From NCBI GenBank assembly GCA_030633145.1, contig DAOVTM010000029.1:1-16131 (forward strand): a stretch of DNA of 16,131 nucleotides, in the 5' to 3' direction. Position 1 is the stretch's first letter. Each line of letters starts with the position of its first letter. Below are positions 6,393-14,198 of this stretch, one piece after another. Under the pieces are notes generated by a model. It was not told the DNA's origin, did no database searches, and saw only the letters and a program-made list of their open reading frames with translations. The position numbers were made by a program, and so were the translations under genes. This DNA is from Desulfobulbaceae bacterium (lineage in GTDB: Bacteria; Desulfobacterota; Desulfobulbia; Desulfobulbales; Desulfobulbaceae).

Positions 6393-8062
6393 AAATAGAA
6401 AATTTTTCTCTTTCTTTTCACGCCGATGAGGAGGCCGGGGGCAAGAGCGAGGTACTGCGCGATATCAACCTGACCATTGAAGCCGGCACAACCCATGCTC
6501 TGGTGGGAGAATCCGGATCCGGAAAGTCAGTGACCGCCATGTCCGTACTCAGACTGTTAGAGGACGTGGCATCGGTACAGACCTCCGGTTCCATATCCTT
6601 TCAGGGTCGGAATATCCTGGAGCTGGACAAAAAATCGATCAGGAAGATCAGGGGCAATGCTATTGCCATGATCTTTCAGGAACCCATGACCTCACTCAAC
6701 CCGGTCTATACCATCGGCAGCCAGCTGATGGAACCGCTCATCCTGCACCGAAAACTCAGCAGAGATCAGGCCGGGAAGGAGGTGGTCCGACTCCTCACTC
6801 GCACCGGCATCACTGATCCCGAGTACCGGATCAACTCCTATCCCTACCAGTTATCCGGGGGCCAGCGGCAGCGGGTGATGATTGCCATGGCTCTGGCCTG
6901 CCGCCCTGCCCTGCTCATAGCTGACGAACCCACCACGGCTCTGGATGTCACCATTCAGGCCCAGATCCTGGAACTGCTCCGTGATATTCAGGAGGAATTT
7001 CAGATGGCGGTTCTTCTCATCACCCACGACCTGCCCATGGTGCGGCAGGCCGCAGATACGGTTTCCATCATGCACCAGGGCAGAATCATAGAACAGAATA
7101 GCTGTGAAGCCCTGTTTACTGCGCCAAAGCATGAATACACCCGCCAACTGCTCAACGCGGTTCCCCATACTCGTCATACACCAGCCAGCAATAGCACCCC
7201 CCTGGTACAAATGAAGGGGATTACCTGTGAGTTCAGGTTAAAAAAAGCAGGATCGGGCTGGTTTAAGGTTCTAAATTTTCTCAATAAACGATCTAAAAAA
7301 TCAAGCGAACAGGAGTCGGATAAATCGTTGGTCAGGGCTGTGGACAATGTGGATCTAACCATCCAGCAGGGTACCACCCTGGGCATCATCGGCGAATCCG
7401 GCTCTGGAAAATCCACCCTTGCCCTCTGCCTGCTCAAGCTCAACACCTTTCAAGGCACAGTTACCTATTACGGTGGACAGGAACAGGGATTTAATGAGAA
7501 AATTATCCTCTCGCAACTGAGTAATCGACTGATGCGCCCTCTGCGCAAGGAGTTGCAGATCGTGTTCCAGGATCCCTTTTCCTCTCTCTCGCCGCGCATG
7601 ACTGTGGGTCAGATTATCAGTGAAGGGCTGCGGGTACACCGATCCGGACATAATCGAAGACAACAGCAGCAACTGGTATTCAAGGCTCTGGAAGAGGTGG
7701 AACTGGAACCGGAAATGGCAGACCGCTTTCCCCATGAATTTTCCGGGGGACAGCGGCAGCGAATTGCCATTGCCCGGGCCATTATCCTTAAACCAAAGCT
7801 GTTGATCCTGGATGAACCGACCTCTGCCCTTGACACCACCATCCAGGCTCAGATAATCGACCTCCTCAAGCAGCTCCAGCAGCGTCATACCATGACCTAT
7901 ATATTCATCACCCATGACCTGCGGGTTATCCGATCCCTGGCCGACCGACTGGTGGTAATGCGCCAGGGAAAAATTGTCGAATCAGGCCCTGCTGATCGGG
8001 TTTTTGCCAAACCTGCTCATACATATACCCGCAATCTTTTTCAGGCCGCGTTTTATAATTGA
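6371..8062 (+). CDS. yejF: Fused double-ATPase subunit of a peptide/oligopeptide ABC importer (YejF/DppDF type)
   Basis: A 563-residue cytoplasmic protein with two complete ABC ATPase domains. Domain 1: Walker A GESGSGKS 46-53, Q-loop FQEPM 102-106, signature LSGGQRQR 161-168, Walker B LLIADEP 181-187, switch His219. Domain 2: Walker A GESGSGKST 341-349, Q-loop FQDP 399-402, signature FSGGQRQR 457-464, Walker B LLILDEP 477-483, switch His515. Both sites look catalytically complete. Segments such as GLRVH, QIVFQDPFSSLSPRM and EFSGGQRQRIAIARAIILKP are very close to YejF. A lysine- and serine-rich linker (about 290-320) joins the halves. ATG 6371 is preceded by AAGGAG at 6360-6365, inside the end of the receiver-GGDEF gene, so translation is probably coupled. 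No permease or binding-protein gene is next to it, so its membrane partners must be encoded elsewhere. The substrate (peptide versus nickel or glutathione) cannot be read from the ATPase alone. Confidence 0.93.
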   Translation: MQRGSLLKIENFSLSFHADEEAGGKSEVLRDINLTIEAGTTHALVGESGSGKSVTAMSVLRLLEDVASVQTSGSISFQGRNILELDKKSIRKIRGNAIAMIFQEPMTSLNPVYTIGSQLMEPLILHRKLSRDQAGKEVVRLLTRTGITDPEYRINSYPYQLSGGQRQRVMIAMALACRPALLIADEPTTALDVTIQAQILELLRDIQEEFQMAVLLITHDLPMVRQAADTVSIMHQGRIIEQNSCEALFTAPKHEYTRQLLNAVPHTRHTPASNSTPLVQMKGITCEFRLKKAGSGWFKVLNFLNKRSKKSSEQESDKSLVRAVDNVDLTIQQGTTLGIIGESGSGKSTLALCLLKLNTFQGTVTYYGGQEQGFNEKIILSQLSNRLMRPLRKELQIVFQDPFSSLSPRMTVGQIISEGLRVHRSGHNRRQQQQLVFKALEEVELEPEMADRFPHEFSGGQRQRIAIARAIILKPKLLILDEPTSALDTTIQAQIIDLLKQLQQRHTMTYIFITHDLRVIRSLADRLVVMRQGKIVESGPADRVFAKPAHTYTRNLFQAAFYN

Positions 8063-8122
8063 GAGTACGGTACTGCTAAGAAATATCTGGATTAATAATA
8101 AAAAGTCTCATACAATACCGGT

Positions 8123-11100
8123 ATGAAAAAAGTTAGAATACCTTTTATTCTCCTGGTTCAGCTCTTTCTGATCTGGCTGGCAACCAGTGAACTGTCGTAT
8201 GCGTCACAACTGGTCACCCTCACCCCGGAGGAAAAGACCTGGCTTCGTTCCCATCCGGTCATCCGAGTTCATGTACCAGACCTCCCGCCGTATCAGTTTG
8301 ATGAGCATGGAGCAAAAGGAATTATCGTTGACCTGATGAACAGTGTGGCAGACAAACTGGGCATCACCTTCCAGTATCAGCATGATCTCGGCCGACCCGA
8401 GGCTCTGCAACAGATTAAAAAACATGGGGAGGTGGATCTTTTTCTCTCCCCTCCTTACACAACGGAGTGGGATGATTTTTTGGACTTTAGCCAGAGTATT
8501 TCAAAATTACCCATGGTCATCTTTGTCTTGGAAGATGAGCTGGATATCTCCGGCATGGAGGATCTTTCCGACAAGACCGTTGTGGTGGAAAAAGAATCTA
8601 CAATGGATGAACAGTTGAGCCGGGATTTCCCGGCCATCAACCTGCTCCGGGTTGAGGACAGCGAAGCAGCCCTGAAAGCACTCAGTGAGACTCGAGCCGA
8701 TGCCTATATCGGCAGCCTGACCACAACCCAGTATTACCTTGTCAAGCATGGTCTCAACAACATCAAGGTCACAGCTCCCACCAAACTTGTCAATATCAGG
8801 CATACCTTTGCGGTACATGACGACTGGGCAGTTTTCGCTGATATCCTTGACCGTGGACTGACATCCATCAACTCGGCAGAGCGGAGTCTTATTCAGCAAA
8901 ATTACTTTGCCCTCCGGGTGGAAAAAGGTGTTGACCTGTCCAGACTCCTCTGGATTGTGGGCGGACTGTTCCTCGCCCTCTGCTTTATCCTCTTCTGGAA
9001 CTATCGCCTGCAGCGTGAGGTACGAATCCGGCGTAAAGCGGAACAGTTACTGGCATCCCAGAGTGAAGAAGTGCGCAAACTCTCCAGGGCGGTGGAGCAG
9101 AGTCACAGTACCGTCGTCATTACCGACAGCAACGGAGACATTGAATTTGTCAACCCGGCATTTACCCGCAGCACAGGATATAGCCGGGAGGAGGCCATTG
9201 GACAAAACCCGAGAATACTGAAATCAGGTCAACAGGATGATACGGTCTATCAGGCTCTCTGGAAAACCCTGACCGAAGGTGGTGTCTGGCATGGTGAACT
9301 GCATAATAAACGCAAGGACGGCTCCCTGTACTGGGAGATGGCTACGATATCACCGGTTAAGGATACAACAGGTCAGCCGACCCACTATGTGGCAGTAAAG
9401 GATGACATCACTGAACGAAAACTGGCTGAGGAAAAACTCATCCAGGCGGAACAGCGAGCCAAGAACGCCAATCAGGCCAAGTCTGATTTTCTCGCCAACA
9501 TGAGCCATGAGATCCGCACCCCCATGAATGCCATCCTCGGCATGACCCACCTGGCTCTGCAGACTGATTTGAACGCCCGTCAAGAGGGATATATCAAAAA
9601 TGTTGACACCTCTGCCAAAGCCCTGCTGGGGATCATCAATGATATTCTGGACTTCTCCAAAATTGAGGCTGGAAAACTGGCCCTGGAATCCACCCCCTTT
9701 CTGCTTGCTGATGTTATCCAGAGGCTGGAAGCCATGACCAGAAGGGAGGCGGAAAAAAAGGGACTTACCCTGAAATATATCATCAGACCCGAGGTGCCGA
9801 CCTGCCTGAAGGGAGACCCCCTGCGCCTGGGACAGATCCTGCTCAACCTTGCATCCAATGCGATTAAATTTACAGACAAAGGGAGTGTAACGATCCTCAT
9901 GGAGTGTCTGCAACAGACACCTGAAAAAGGGGTTTTCCTCCAATTCTCGGTCACGGATACCGGTATCGGGATGACCGAGGAGCAGCTGGAGAAACTGTTT
10001 GATTCCTTTACCCAGGCAGACAGCTCCACCACCCGTAAATTCGGCGGCACCGGCCTGGGGCTGACCATAAGTAAACAGCTCTCCCAGATTATGGGTGGTG
10101 ACATCAGAGTAACGAGCCGTTATGGCAGCGGAAGCAGTTTTATCTGCAACCTGCCCTTTGCTGTCTCGGAGCAGTGCAAATTAAAGAGAGTATCCCCTAT
10201 ATTCGATGCGGTGGCAATGGCCAGGCTTCGAGGTGCCAGAGTGTTGCTGGTGGAGGATAACAAGATCAACCGTCAGCTAGCCCGTGAACTACTGGAAATG
10301 GACCATTTTTCTGTGCGTACGGCAGTCAATGGTCAGGATGCGGTTAAGGCAGTACAAGAGGAGTCCTTTGCCGCCATACTCATGGACATCCAGATGCCGG
10401 TGATGGACGGCATTGCAGCAACCGTTGAGATCCGCAAGATTCCCTCATGCAAGGATCTTCCCATCATTGCCATGACTGCCGAGGCTATGGTCGAGGATCG
10501 GGAAAAATGTCTGCACGCAGGCATGGACGACCATATCGGCAAACCTGTTGAACCAGATCGGCTGCAACGAATTCTGCTCAAGTGGATCCCGCCGCAACAG
10601 CAGCCTGCCCCTGCGCTTGTCGAGGATAAACAGCCTTCAGATATCACGGTTGAGTTACCCGATACCCTGCCCGGAATTGATCTCAAGACAGGGCTGCGCA
10701 GATCAGCAGATAATACAGAGCTGTTTCTGCAAATCCTGGCCGTTTTTTATGTCGAACATAATCAGGATCCACAGATGATCCGGGATGCCCTGCGCAACGA
10801 AGAACAGGAAGACGCACACCGTCTCGCCCATACCGCCAGGGGGGTAGCCGGTGCCATTGGTGCGACAGAACTGTTTAAGGTAGCCGGGGAAGTTGATAAG
10901 GCAATCAAGGAAAAGCGGGATACGGAGACTCCGACCCTGCTTGAGAAGATGGAGCGGGAACTGGAGATAGTACTCAAAGGGCTGGCACCTCTTTTCCCGA
11001 CTCCTGCTGATGTCGTTACAGGGACAGGGACAGCCCATGTTGACATGAATGAGGTTGCGGCTCTGCTAAAAGAGATCATAGAGATGATGGAGGAACTTGA

Positions 11101-11287
11101 TCCCGATGTTGAGGAGAAGGCTGCTGAACTGGTTCTGTTACTGGCTGGCTCTCCCTGGCATGAGAATGGGGTAGTCCTGCTCCATCAGGTGGAGGATATT
11201 GAATTTGATGCCGCAGAAAAAACAGTACGACTGCTACTGGATTCCCTGAAAAAACAGAGGCAAGGTACCGGGGTAAAAAAATGCTAA
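8123..11287 (+). CDS. Hybrid sensor histidine kinase: SBP_bac_3 sensor, PAS, HisKA, HATPase, receiver, HPt
   Basis: A 1054-residue inner-membrane phosphorelay kinase. Signal peptide 1-28; periplasmic solute-binding (family 3, amino-acid type) domain about 36-265, starting LTPEEKTWLRSHPVIRVHVP; one transmembrane helix about 275-294; short coiled coil; PAS with PAC tail about 318-435; HisKA with phospho-His462 in SHEIRTPMNAILG; ATPase domain with Asn579, DTGIG 612-616 and GGTGLGL 641-647; receiver about 704-820 with Glu711/Asp712, phospho-Asp755 and Lys807; HPt about 855-940 with phospho-His903 in AHTARGVAGAIGA; then a helical tail of about 90 residues of no family I recognise. All key residues are present, so a His-Asp-His relay is possible, ending on an HPt that can feed stand-alone receivers. 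The architecture resembles BvgS/EvgS and BarA kinases. No Shine-Dalgarno is seen before ATG 8123; a TACAAT hexamer ends 6 nt before it, so a leaderless message is possible. The stop overlaps the next gene by 7 nt. Confidence 0.95.
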   Translation: MKKVRIPFILLVQLFLIWLATSELSYASQLVTLTPEEKTWLRSHPVIRVHVPDLPPYQFDEHGAKGIIVDLMNSVADKLGITFQYQHDLGRPEALQQIKKHGEVDLFLSPPYTTEWDDFLDFSQSISKLPMVIFVLEDELDISGMEDLSDKTVVVEKESTMDEQLSRDFPAINLLRVEDSEAALKALSETRADAYIGSLTTTQYYLVKHGLNNIKVTAPTKLVNIRHTFAVHDDWAVFADILDRGLTSINSAERSLIQQNYFALRVEKGVDLSRLLWIVGGLFLALCFILFWNYRLQREVRIRRKAEQLLASQSEEVRKLSRAVEQSHSTVVITDSNGDIEFVNPAFTRSTGYSREEAIGQNPRILKSGQQDDTVYQALWKTLTEGGVWHGELHNKRKDGSLYWEMATISPVKDTTGQPTHYVAVKDDITERKLAEEKLIQAEQRAKNANQAKSDFLANMSHEIRTPMNAILGMTHLALQTDLNARQEGYIKNVDTSAKALLGIINDILDFSKIEAGKLALESTPFLLADVIQRLEAMTRREAEKKGLTLKYIIRPEVPTCLKGDPLRLGQILLNLASNAIKFTDKGSVTILMECLQQTPEKGVFLQFSVTDTGIGMTEEQLEKLFDSFTQADSSTTRKFGGTGLGLTISKQLSQIMGGDIRVTSRYGSGSSFICNLPFAVSEQCKLKRVSPIFDAVAMARLRGARVLLVEDNKINRQLARELLEMDHFSVRTAVNGQDAVKAVQEESFAAILMDIQMPVMDGIAATVEIRKIPSCKDLPIIAMTAEAMVEDREKCLHAGMDDHIGKPVEPDRLQRILLKWIPPQQQPAPALVEDKQPSDITVELPDTLPGIDLKTGLRRSADNTELFLQILAVFYVEHNQDPQMIRDALRNEEQEDAHRLAHTARGVAGAIGATELFKVAGEVDKAIKEKRDTETPTLLEKMERELEIVLKGLAPLFPTPADVVTGTGTAHVDMNEVAALLKEIIEMMEELDPDVEEKAAELVLLLAGSPWHENGVVLLHQVEDIEFDAAEKTVRLLLDSLKKQRQGTGVKKC

Positions 11288-12186
11288 GCCAGAAGAAAGT
11301 GTTAATTGTTGACGACGAAAAACTGAACAGGGATATCCTTATTGGACTGCTGAAACCTCTCTATACCGTCATGGTGGCAAAAAACGGAACGCAGACCCTC
11401 AAGGCCGCTACCCGGTCAGACACCAGGCCGGACCTGATCCTGCTGGACATTATGATGCCGGGCATGAACGGGTTTGAGGTCTGCCGCCGCTTAAAGGAAG
11501 ATGAGGTTACCTGCAATATTCCTGTTATTTTTGTTACCGCCATGGGTACAACCCAGGATGAGAGCAAGGGTCTTGCCCTGGGGGCGGTGGACTATATTAC
11601 CAAACCTATTTCTGCGTCCATTGTCCAGGCCAGGGTCAAAACCCATCTCCTCTTAAAGCATAACAGTGATCTGCTGCGTCAGATGGCCTCGGTTGATGCC
11701 CTGACCGGGATTGCCAACAGGCGCGCCTATGATACCGGACTAGGCCATGAATGGCAACGGATGCAGCGAAATTCCGAATCCATGGCTATTATAATGATGG
11801 ATTTGGATTTTTTTAAACAGTATAATGACTATTATGGTCATACAGAGGGTGACGACTGTTTACAACAGGTTGCATCTGTGCTGGCCGGGGTTGTGCAGCG
11901 TGCCGGGGATATGGTGACCCGTTACGGCGGGGAAGAATTTTGCGCCCTGCTTCCGGACACCAACCAGACTGGAGCGGAAAAACTGGCAGAAAATTTTCGT
12001 GCCGCAGTGGAGGCACTACAGCTCCCGCACGTCCGATCTCAAGTGAGCAGTGTTGTCACCATCAGTGTGGGGGTCGCTGCTGCTGTACCGGCCTGTCCGC
12101 TGTCTTCTCCAAGGGACTTGCAGGTGATGGCTGACACAAAGCTCTACCAGGCAAAAAAAGAAGGGCGTAATCGAGTGGTATCCTGA
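11281..12186 (+). CDS. PleD-like response regulator diguanylate cyclase (receiver-GGDEF), intact
   Basis: Predicted to make c-di-GMP from two GTP when its receiver is phosphorylated. It has 301 residues: receiver 5-125 with Asp11/Asp12, phosphoacceptor Asp56 in LILLDIMMP, Lys109-region turn YITKP; a helical linker (VQARVKTHLLLKHNSDLLRQ); GGDEF domain about 138-301. The cyclase residues are complete: metal ligand Asp174 in MMDLDFF, Asn182 and Asp191 for guanine contact, signature GGEEF 216-220, and an RxxD inhibitory site RAGD 207-210, so product feedback inhibition is expected. Its ATG sits inside the last codons of the kinase gene (ATGCTAA overlap), which strongly suggests co-translation and that the kinase HPt is its phosphodonor. 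It is the only complete GGDEF enzyme of the cluster and the best reference for the damaged paralogues at 5490 and 12231. Confidence 0.95.
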   Translation: MLSQKKVLIVDDEKLNRDILIGLLKPLYTVMVAKNGTQTLKAATRSDTRPDLILLDIMMPGMNGFEVCRRLKEDEVTCNIPVIFVTAMGTTQDESKGLALGAVDYITKPISASIVQARVKTHLLLKHNSDLLRQMASVDALTGIANRRAYDTGLGHEWQRMQRNSESMAIIMMDLDFFKQYNDYYGHTEGDDCLQQVASVLAGVVQRAGDMVTRYGGEEFCALLPDTNQTGAEKLAENFRAAVEALQLPHVRSQVSSVVTISVGVAAAVPACPLSSPRDLQVMADTKLYQAKKEGRNRVVS

Positions 12187-12230
12187 ATTTTTTTGACAAT
12201 TATCCTCGAAAGGTACTGAGAAAAAGAATA

Positions 12231-13137
12231 ATGCTGAGCTTGATGAAAATTTTGGTTGTTGACGATGAGAGGTCAAACAGGGAACTCCTGTCGGCTCTGC
12301 TGCAACCACATTATACTGTCATGCTGGCTGAAAACGGGGAACAGACCTTAGAGATCGCCGCACGGTCAAGTAACAGGCCGGATCTGATCCTGCTGGACAT
12401 AATGATGCCGGGCATGGATGGGTTTGAGGTCTGCCGCCGTTTAAAAAAAGATGAATGTACCACTAACATTCCGATTATTTTTGTCACGGCCATGGATAAG
12501 ATCGAGGATGAAAGTAAGGGCTTTTCTCTGGGGGCAGTTGACTATATAACCAAACCTGTTTCCCAACCCATTGTCCTGGCCAGGGTCAAGACCCATCTCC
12601 AGTTAAAGTATAATAATGATCTGCTGCTGCAGATGGCCTCCATCGATGCCCTGACCGAGATTGCCAACAGACGTGCCCTTGACACCAGACTGAGCCAGGA
12701 GTGGCAGAGGGTACTGCGCCATTCCAGCTCCTTGGCGGTCATTATGATGGATCTGGATCTGTTTAAACAGTATATATGACCATTATGGTCATACAAAGGG
12801 TGACCAATGTTTACAACAGACTGCCTACGCGTTGTTAGAGGCTCTCCATCGTCCCGGGGATATAGTGGCTCGTTACGGCGGGGAAGAGTTTTGCGCCCTG
12901 CTCCCCAACACTGACATGGCCGGAGCAGAAAAAATAGGTGAGAAACTTCGTTCCTCGGTGGAAAAATTACAGATTCCGCACGCACAGTCCCATGTGAGCA
13001 ATGTGGTCACCATCAGTGTAGGGGTGGCTGCGGCTGTCCCAAATAGCCTGCTGACTTCTCCCGAACAGTTGCAGGAGCTGGCTGATACCAGGCTCTATCA
13101 GGCCAAGAAAGAAGGTCGGAATCGGATGGTATCCTGA
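12231..13137 (+). pseudogene. Receiver-GGDEF diguanylate cyclase, interrupted by a one-base frameshift
   Basis: A close tandem copy of the preceding cyclase. The first frame (12231-12779) encodes the receiver with Asp56 and the beginning of the GGDEF domain up to LDLFKQYI, then hits TGA at 12777-12779. The remainder (to TGA at 13135-13137) continues in the +1 frame with YGHTKGD, RPGD and GGEEF through KEGRNRMVS. Compared with the intact neighbour, the break is one extra T in a TATATAT run near 12770-12777; removing it restores Asn-Asp and a protein of exactly 301 residues, the same length as the neighbour. Every other cyclase residue, including GGEEF and RxxD, is intact, so the lesion is very recent, an assembly error, or less likely a recoding site. 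If real, the product is a 182-residue receiver with a cut output domain. ATG 12243 is an alternative start four codons in. Confidence 0.9.
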
Positions 13138-13225
13138 TTTTTTTCCTTACCTTGCCGCTCCTTGTATCTTATTGTACGACAATGTGAATACAGTGTTGTA
13201 AATCAAGATGTTAGCCTTTGCCTAC

Positions 13226-13230
13226 AGGAA
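13226..13230 (+). promoter_or_regulatory. Shine-Dalgarno that selects the start of the double-receiver gene
   Basis: AGGAA lies 7 nt before the ATG at 13238. The in-frame upstream ATG at 13208 has no purine-rich sequence before it and would add ten residues foreign to the family, so this site argues for 13238. Confidence 0.55.
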
Positions 13231-13237
13231 CCGAGTA

Positions 13238-14125
13238 ATGAAAAGCAATATGAAAATCCTGATAGTTGATGACGAAAAAACAAATAGAGACATTCTCCTT
13301 GCCCTGCTCAACCCCTTTTACCAGGTAACGGTGGCAAAGAACTGGGAACAGGCGTTATCAGCGGCTTTTCGCCAAGATGGAAGGCCGGATCTGATCTTGC
13401 TGGACATTATGATGCCGGAGATGGATGGCTATGAGGTATGCCGCCGCCTGAAAACCGATGAACAGACCCGGGACATCCCGATCATCTTCATCTCTGCCCT
13501 GGATGCCATTACTGATGAGCGGAAGGGCTTTGAGCTGGGAGCTGTTGACTATATCAGCAAGCCCGTTATGCCGCCATTTCTCTATGCCAGAGTCAAGGCT
13601 CACCTAAAACTGAAAGAGAAAAATGACCTCTTAAAGAAGGCAATCTCAGCTGCCGGGCAAGGCAATGGACGAGACATTCCTGTTCCGACCAGGGAGGAAA
13701 ACAGGTTGACCCTCAGCCGGATGCGGGTACTGATTGTAGATGATGTAAAGATCAACAGAGATATTCTCGTTGCCCTGCTCAACCCATTTTATGTTGTAAT
13801 GACGGCAAAAAACGGCAAACAGGCCATGGAGATTGCCTCCCATGAGGGGGTAAGGCCGGATTTAATCCTGTTGGACATCATGATGCCGGACATGGATGGT
13901 CATGAGGTCTGCAAACGACTGAAAGAGTACGATACCACCCGGGACATCCCGGTTATCTTTGTCACCGCCCTGGAAGAGATCAAGGATGAGCGGTACGGTT
14001 TTGAACTGGGTGCTGTTGATTATATCACCAAACCTCTCTCCCCTCCCATAGTCCATGCCAGGGTTAAAACCCACTTACAGTTGAAGCATTACAGTGATCT
14101 TCTTGCGTCCATCGAAAATCAATAA
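13238..14125 (+). CDS. Double-receiver response regulator without output domain
   Basis: A 295-residue cytoplasmic protein of two complete receiver domains joined by a linker of about 30 residues (GNGRDIPVPTREENRL). Receiver 1 (5-125) has Asp11/Asp12, phosphoacceptor Asp56 and Lys108. Receiver 2 (162-285) has Asp168/Asp169, phosphoacceptor Asp213 and Lys265. Both look able to accept phosphate. Nothing follows receiver 2, so there is no DNA-binding, GGDEF, EAL or HD-GYP output. Both receivers resemble those of the neighbouring GGDEF proteins, including the ARVKxHLxLK helix after the domain that in those proteins leads into GGDEF. Possible roles are phosphate sink, competitor, or protein-protein connector; a receiver-receiver-GGDEF protein (the PleD/WspR-like layout) that lost its GGDEF is another reading. 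It lies 100 nt after the frameshifted cyclase and 73 nt before uvrC on the same strand. I chose ATG 13238 because of its Shine-Dalgarno. Confidence 0.9.
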   Translation: MKSNMKILIVDDEKTNRDILLALLNPFYQVTVAKNWEQALSAAFRQDGRPDLILLDIMMPEMDGYEVCRRLKTDEQTRDIPIIFISALDAITDERKGFELGAVDYISKPVMPPFLYARVKAHLKLKEKNDLLKKAISAAGQGNGRDIPVPTREENRLTLSRMRVLIVDDVKINRDILVALLNPFYVVMTAKNGKQAMEIASHEGVRPDLILLDIMMPDMDGHEVCKRLKEYDTTRDIPVIFVTALEEIKDERYGFELGAVDYITKPLSPPIVHARVKTHLQLKHYSDLLASIENQ

Positions 14126-14139
14126 GAGATTACTTACCA

Positions 14140-14175
14140 CAGAGAGAACAGAGGACACAGAGGCTACTCTCTCTG
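14140..14175 (+). repeat. CACAGAG-type repeat with 8-bp inverted repeat before uvrC
   Basis: The gap between the double-receiver gene and uvrC holds several copies of ACAGAG/CAGAGG words. CAGAGAGA at 14140-14147 pairs perfectly with TCTCTCTG at 14168-14175 around a 20-nt loop. No T-run follows, so it is not an evident terminator. It looks like the short dispersed CACAGAG-rich repeats seen between genes in many bacterial genomes; that identity is from memory and not verified here. Confidence 0.45.
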
Positions 14176-14187
14176 AGTTCAGGTAAC

Positions 14188-14191
14188 AGGA
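14188..14191 (+). promoter_or_regulatory. Shine-Dalgarno supporting the TTG start of uvrC
   Basis: AGGA ends 7 nt before the TTG at 14199. The reading frame has no ATG near the expected N-terminus, and the GIY-YIG domain begins about 20 residues in, so this TTG is the best-supported start. Confidence 0.5.
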
Positions 14192-14198
14192 TCGCACC

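Noticed and set aside
7355..7915. Minus-strand open frame opposite the yejF-like gene
   Set aside because: Lies over the second ATPase domain, which is complete on the plus strand; no independent support.
12184..12194. T-run after the intact cyclase as a Rho-independent terminator (same for 13138-13144)
   Set aside because: No stable GC-rich stem precedes either T-run.
12193..12198. TTGACA as the -35 of a promoter for the frameshifted cyclase
   Set aside because: No acceptable -10 hexamer at 16-18 nt spacing before the ATG at 12231.
12768..12780. Programmed +1 frameshift of the RF2 (prfB) type
   Set aside because: TGA is followed by C as in prfB, but the upstream Shine-Dalgarno-like stimulator and the CUU slippery codon are missing, and the intact paralogue shows a plain one-base insertion.
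12832..13137. Separate small GGDEF-only gene starting at TTG 12832
   Set aside because: No ribosome site, and the start falls inside the GGDEF fold; it is the downstream half of the frameshifted gene.
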